Under the pieces are notes generated by a model. That model was not told the origin of the DNA, made no database searches, and worked only from the letters and a program-made list of their open reading frames with translations. From Cohnella pontilimi (GTDB lineage Bacteria > Bacillota > Bacilli > Paenibacillales > Paenibacillaceae): a stretch of 64,000 bases of DNA. The position numbers were made by a program, and so were the translations under genes. The stretch is from NCBI RefSeq assembly GCF_005049045.1, contig NZ_SUPK01000007.1:124001-188000 (forward strand), in the 5' to 3' direction. Of this stretch, positions 61,118 through 64,000 are shown in pieces; the stretch's first letter is position 1; every line of letters begins with the position of its first letter.

Positions 61118-62227
61118 TTGAACGTTACCAACCAAGAAATGTTATTCGTTTATGGATGGAATGAACGCTGGCAGGCAGCATGGGAGGCTAACCGTCCCGT
61201 GAATACGACGGCTGCGCAGCCTGCCCGAGTGACCGCCCAATATTCCCACACATATAAAATTGTCTGTGAATCAGGCGAACGCTTGGCCAACGTAACCGGC
61301 AAGTTCGAGCATCTTGCGCTTACGAGAGGAGATTTTCCCGCGGTTGGCGACTGGGTGTCCGCCGAATTGCTGGATGACCGGCATGCGGTGATTCACTCTG
61401 TGCTGCCCCGCCAATCTGCCATGACACGGAAGGTGGCGGGCCAAACGAACGAAGAGCAGATCATCGCTTCCAATGTCGACGAGCTTTTTATCGTGAATGC
61501 CTTGAACCAGGATTTCAACCTTCGAAAAATCGAACGCTACCTGATCCTGGCTTGGGAGAGCGGAGCTCGTCCGGTCGTGGTGTTGACCAAAGCCGATCTC
61601 ACCGAAGAAGCGGACCTTCGGGTAAGCGAGGTCGAAGCGATCGCGCCCGGCGTTCCCGTTCACGCAGTCAGCGCGCTTACGAATCAGGGCATGGAGAAGC
61701 TGCTTCCTTACCTGCTGCCCGGCCAAACGATCGCCGTCACGGGATCTTCCGGCACAGGCAAGTCTACGCTTCTGAATTGGCTCTCGGATGCAAATATTCA
61801 ACGCGTGCAGGGCATACGTGAGGAAGACGCCCGGGGCAGGCACACGACAACGCACCGGGAATTGTTCGTACTTCCCGGAGGGGCGCTTCTCGTGGATACA
61901 CCCGGAATGCGGGAACTGCAGCTGTGGGACGCGGACGAAGGATGGAAGGAAGCCTTCTCCGATATTGAGGAGATGGCCGCCGGGTGCCGTTTCCGCGATT
62001 GCCGCCATGAGAGAGAAGCCGGCTGCGCGGTAAAAGCCGCCATCCAGCAAGGCACGCTGGACCCGAAGCGTCTGGTCAACTACTTCAAAACCGAGCGAGA
62101 GCTAGCGCGGCTTGCCCGCAAAGAAAAAAGGACCGAACAACGGAAGTCCGTTTCGGCCGTCAAATCCTCTCCTCATCCGCGTAAATCCGCACGCGGAAAA
62201 GTGCGTCTAGCGGAGGAAGAAGAATAA
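61118..62227 (+). CDS. rsgA: RsgA-like circularly permuted ribosome-assembly GTPase
   Basis: The 369-residue protein has an OB-fold N-terminus, the permuted GTPase order TKADL (G4), GSSGTGKST (G1) and DTPGMREL (G3), and a zinc site CRFRDCRHEREAGC. RsgA checks 30S subunit maturation. The N-terminal ~25-residue extension (FVYGWNERWQAAWEANR) and length suggest the paralogous RsgA 2 branch rather than the main copy. It starts at TTG 61118 behind AGGGG. The C-terminal tail is basic. Confidence 0.85.
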   Translation: MNVTNQEMLFVYGWNERWQAAWEANRPVNTTAAQPARVTAQYSHTYKIVCESGERLANVTGKFEHLALTRGDFPAVGDWVSAELLDDRHAVIHSVLPRQSAMTRKVAGQTNEEQIIASNVDELFIVNALNQDFNLRKIERYLILAWESGARPVVVLTKADLTEEADLRVSEVEAIAPGVPVHAVSALTNQGMEKLLPYLLPGQTIAVTGSSGTGKSTLLNWLSDANIQRVQGIREEDARGRHTTTHRELFVLPGGALLVDTPGMRELQLWDADEGWKEAFSDIEEMAAGCRFRDCRHEREAGCAVKAAIQQGTLDPKRLVNYFKTERELARLARKEKRTEQRKSVSAVKSSPHPRKSARGKVRLAEEEE

Positions 62228-62252
62228 ATGGATGTCTTGACATGAGGGTGCG

Positions 62253-62288
62253 AAAGCCCGCGGTATATTGAACCGCGGGCTTGATCTT
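62253..62288. terminator. Terminator between convergent rsgA-like and ywnB-like genes
   Basis: AAGCCCGCGGT pairs with ACCGCGGGCTT around ATATTGA. T-rich sequence follows on the plus strand. Confidence 0.85.
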
Positions 62289-62933
62289 TTATTCCGATTC
62301 CGAAACGACTGTGAAACGGGTGTTCGGATGTTTCGGATTTTCGATTTCGTCCACGATCGCGATGGCATAATCGGCATAGCTGATATAGCTTTCTCCCTTG
62401 GAATTGACGATCAGTTTGTCTTTGCCTGCCTTGTATGCGCCGGTGCGCTTTCCTTCCGGGTCAAAAATGGCGGCTGGACTTACGAACGTCCACTTGATGC
62501 CTTCCGATTGCTCAAGATCAGCCAAATTACGGCCTTGACCCGATGCTGTCGGCTTAAAAATATCCGGGAATTCCGGTGTGTCGATCAGGCGAACTGTTTC
62601 GGCCTCGTCTACATACAAGCTTCCCGCTCCTCCCACAACGATAAGCCGGGTGTCAGGAGCTCCCTTCATGGCTTCGATCAGCTTTTTTCCGGCCTCAACG
62701 TGGGGATTCTCTTCGCCCAGCGGCGCTCCGAACGCGTTCACCACGACATCGAAAGCCGCCAAGTCTGCGGAATCCAGTTCGAAAATGTCCTTCTCCAGTA
62801 CCTTTGCTTTCGGCTTGGCAACTTTGCTCCCATCGCGCACAATAGCCGTTACGTCGTGCCCTCTGGACAACGCTTCCGCCATAATTTTACTGCCGGCTTT
62901 GCCGCTTGCTCCGATGACTGCGATTTTCATCAT
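62289..62933 (-). CDS. NAD(P)-binding Rossmann oxidoreductase (YwnB-like)
   Basis: The 214-residue protein has an N-terminal IAVIGASGKAGSKI nucleotide-binding loop and the pattern FDVVVNAFGAP and RLIVVGGAGSLYV of atypical SDRs. Gene order with the Rrf2 regulator matches ywnB-ywnA of Bacillus subtilis. GGAGG precedes a double ATG. A dyad related to the regulator's own operator lies upstream. Confidence 0.85.
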   Translation of the reverse strand: MMKIAVIGASGKAGSKIMAEALSRGHDVTAIVRDGSKVAKPKAKVLEKDIFELDSADLAAFDVVVNAFGAPLGEENPHVEAGKKLIEAMKGAPDTRLIVVGGAGSLYVDEAETVRLIDTPEFPDIFKPTASGQGRNLADLEQSEGIKWTFVSPAAIFDPEGKRTGAYKAGKDKLIVNSKGESYISYADYAIAIVDEIENPKHPNTRFTVVSESE

Positions 62934-62976
62934 CTTAGCCTCCTATGTATCATTTTGAGTCGAAAAGAGGTTTTGT

Positions 62977-62995
62977 TGTAACCGTTTAAGTTACA
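62977..62995. promoter_or_regulatory. Rrf2-type dyad upstream of the ywnB-like gene
   Basis: TGTAAC-N7-GTTACA is a perfect inverted repeat with the same spacing as the site in front of the Rrf2 gene. Confidence 0.6.
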
Positions 62996-63015
62996 TCCTG
63001 GTCGAAAAAAAGCGG

Positions 63016-63453
63016 TCACGCTTTGCTATGGATCCGTTTCGACAAAACCGTGACCAGCTCTTCCATCGATACTTCCGATAGGATTTTCTCCATCGCTTCC
63101 TGAGCGCGGACCAGCAACAGCTCCAGAACAACTTGGATGTTGGCACCCACGGGACATGCGGGGTTCGGCTCTTCGTGAATATGAAACAAATTGCCTTCTT
63201 CCACGACAGCCACCGCGCGATATACATCCAGCAGGTTGATCTCGTCTAGTCCCTTGACGAGGAAAGCTCCTCCGCTGCCGGCACGAACATTTACGAATCC
63301 CGCTTTCTTAAGTTGCCCCAAAATTCTCCGGATAATAACGGGATTCGTACCTACACTGTCAGCAATCCAGTCCGAAGTGCCATGCGCAGTCGGCGATATC
63401 GCTAACAGCGATAATATATGGACGGCTATGGAAAAGCGGCTGCTGATTTTCAA
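63016..63453 (-). CDS. ywnA: Rrf2-family transcriptional regulator (YwnA-like)
   Basis: The 145-residue protein has a winged helix with SDWIADSVGTNPVIIRRILG, GSGGAFLVKG, and a single C-terminal-region cysteine in NPACPVGAN, not the three cysteines of iron-sulfur Rrf2 proteins. A thiol- or ligand-sensing role is plausible. I prefer TTG 63453, seven bases after GAAAGGG, over GTG 63462. Its promoter is overlapped by a perfect dyad. Confidence 0.88.
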   Translation of the reverse strand: MKISSRFSIAVHILSLLAISPTAHGTSDWIADSVGTNPVIIRRILGQLKKAGFVNVRAGSGGAFLVKGLDEINLLDVYRAVAVVEEGNLFHIHEEPNPACPVGANIQVVLELLLVRAQEAMEKILSEVSMEELVTVLSKRIHSKA

Positions 63454-63468
63454 ACCGGTCACCCTTTC

Positions 63469-63506
63469 GTTGTAATCATAGTAATTACAACAGGGTGGAA
63501 AGTCAA
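63469..63506 (-). promoter_or_regulatory. ywnA promoter with overlapping operator
   Basis: On the minus strand, TTGACT (63506-63501) and TACTAT (63483-63478) have a 17-base spacer. The perfect dyad GTTGTAAT-N7-ATTACAAC (63469-63491) covers the -10 box. CACCC/GGGTG arms extend it outward. Confidence 0.75.
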
Positions 63507-63515
63507 ATTTATGGA

Positions 63516-63884
63516 TTACAGAGTTTCAATCGCCAAGCGGCCGACTACGATAAATGCCGCAACTAACAGCATGATCACGTTCATGCCGATGGCTTGATTT
63601 TCTTTGCGACGAGCATGGAATACCGTTGCGAACAGCATGATCAAGGCAATCCCGATCGCTGCGACCGGAGTAAGGATCGGAACGATTCCGAATGCCGCCG
63701 GCAGCACCAATCCAAGTGCGCCCAGAATTTCAGCCCATCCAATGAATTTAACGAAACCGGTCGAGTAATCTTTCACCCACGGCATTGAAGCTTTTGCTTT
63801 TTCGTAAGTCAAAGCCTTCGTAGAACCAGCCATAAGGAACATAGCTGCCAACAATCCTTGAGCTACCCACAATGCAATGTTCAT
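63516..63884 (-). CDS. DoxX-like membrane protein
   Basis: The 122-residue protein has four membrane helices and the DoxX pattern FLMAGSTKAL and FIGWAEILGALGLVLP. ATG 63884 follows GGGAGGC. DoxX-like proteins are often linked to redox-stress genes, which fits the adjacent Rrf2 regulator and oxidoreductase. Function is otherwise open. Confidence 0.88.
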   Translation of the reverse strand: MNIALWVAQGLLAAMFLMAGSTKALTYEKAKASMPWVKDYSTGFVKFIGWAEILGALGLVLPAAFGIVPILTPVAAIGIALIMLFATVFHARRKENQAIGMNVIMLLVAAFIVVGRLAIETL

Positions 63885-63925
63885 GATGAAGCCTCCCACA
63901 AATTGTTACTTACTTTATGTAATTT

Positions 63926-63954
63926 AGTTTATTTATATAACTATATTGTGTCAA
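63926..63954 (-). promoter_or_regulatory. doxX promoter
   Basis: On the minus strand, TTGACA (63954-63949) and TAAACT (63931-63926) have a 17-base spacer. A TGTAAT half-site at 63918-63923 lies near the predicted start. The remaining bases to 64000 hold no gene I can support. Confidence 0.7.
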
Positions 63955-64000
63955 GTTATTTTGGGTGATTTTGTAACATTGTTGTTTTTTTGCAGGGTGA

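Overview
The window looks like chromosome from a moderately GC-rich, endospore-forming Firmicute, most likely Paenibacillaceae (Paenibacillus, Cohnella or a relative). The signs are a Spo0E-type phosphatase, a gamma-type spore protein, YtxC, PrkA and SpoVR; T-box and SAM riboswitches; a GlnR/TnrA-type box; the LiaFSR system; the futalosine menaquinone enzyme MqnC; and GTG/TTG starts behind strong GGAGG Shine-Dalgarno sites. Gene order is mostly core genome. I saw no rRNA, tRNA, CRISPR array, prophage or intact insertion sequence.

Layout. 0-4 kb: the end of pheS, pheT, and a zapA gene with a very long coiled-coil tail. 4-4.6 kb: a small scar with two gene remnants and AT-rich repeats. 4.6-10 kb: a stand-alone CuA-type lipoprotein, a small membrane protein, mutS2, a DUF350 protein, a tiny membrane peptide, a zinc-ribbon protein and a cysteine synthase. 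10.4-18 kb: alaR-alaT, a Spo0E-like gene, a cobalamin adenosyltransferase, an RluA-type pseudouridine synthase, an Spx/ArsC-like protein, an M50 protease, an aminotransferase and a 5'-3' exonuclease. 18-21 kb: small conserved genes, an HRDC protein with a terminator in its leader, and corA. 21.3-24.9 kb: a SAM-riboswitch operon for methionine (metA, cystathionine synthase, cystathionine beta-lyase). 25-31.5 kb: mqnC, a diguanylate cyclase, ytxC, T-box-thrS, an ECF sigma factor and a short spore-protein gene. 31.8-40 kb: an AAC(3)-like acetyltransferase, liaF-liaS-liaR, a YugN-like protein, htrA and an OmpR/HAMP two-component pair. 40-48.4 kb: ispH, a DUF2062 protein, DAHP synthase, glutamine synthetase, a VOC protein, thpR, serC, trmL and an AbrB-like regulator. 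48.5-48.9 kb: a noncoding array of 52-bp repeats. 49-57.6 kb: an aminotransferase-like protein lacking the PLP lysine, a Rieske protein, a DUF2161 nuclease-fold protein, prkA, a MATE exporter, an SDR and spoVR. 57.8-64 kb: helD, a guanylate-kinase-like protein, a second-type rsgA behind a leader peptide and tandem terminators, and a ywnB/ywnA(Rrf2)/doxX group.

The most unusual material is noncoding. Seven tandem copies of a 52-bp unit each carry a TTAGTCA-N7-TGACTAA dyad at a constant five-helical-turn spacing; a diverged inverted copy lies 31 kb away. A 58-bp hairpin element occurs twice in opposite orientations. Several genes have short leaders that end in a terminator before the coding region. 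The glutamine synthetase leader has two interleaved 7-bp stems. Rrf2-type dyads overlap the promoter of the regulator and lie upstream of the adjacent oxidoreductase gene. All function calls rest on reading motifs by eye; no database search was possible.
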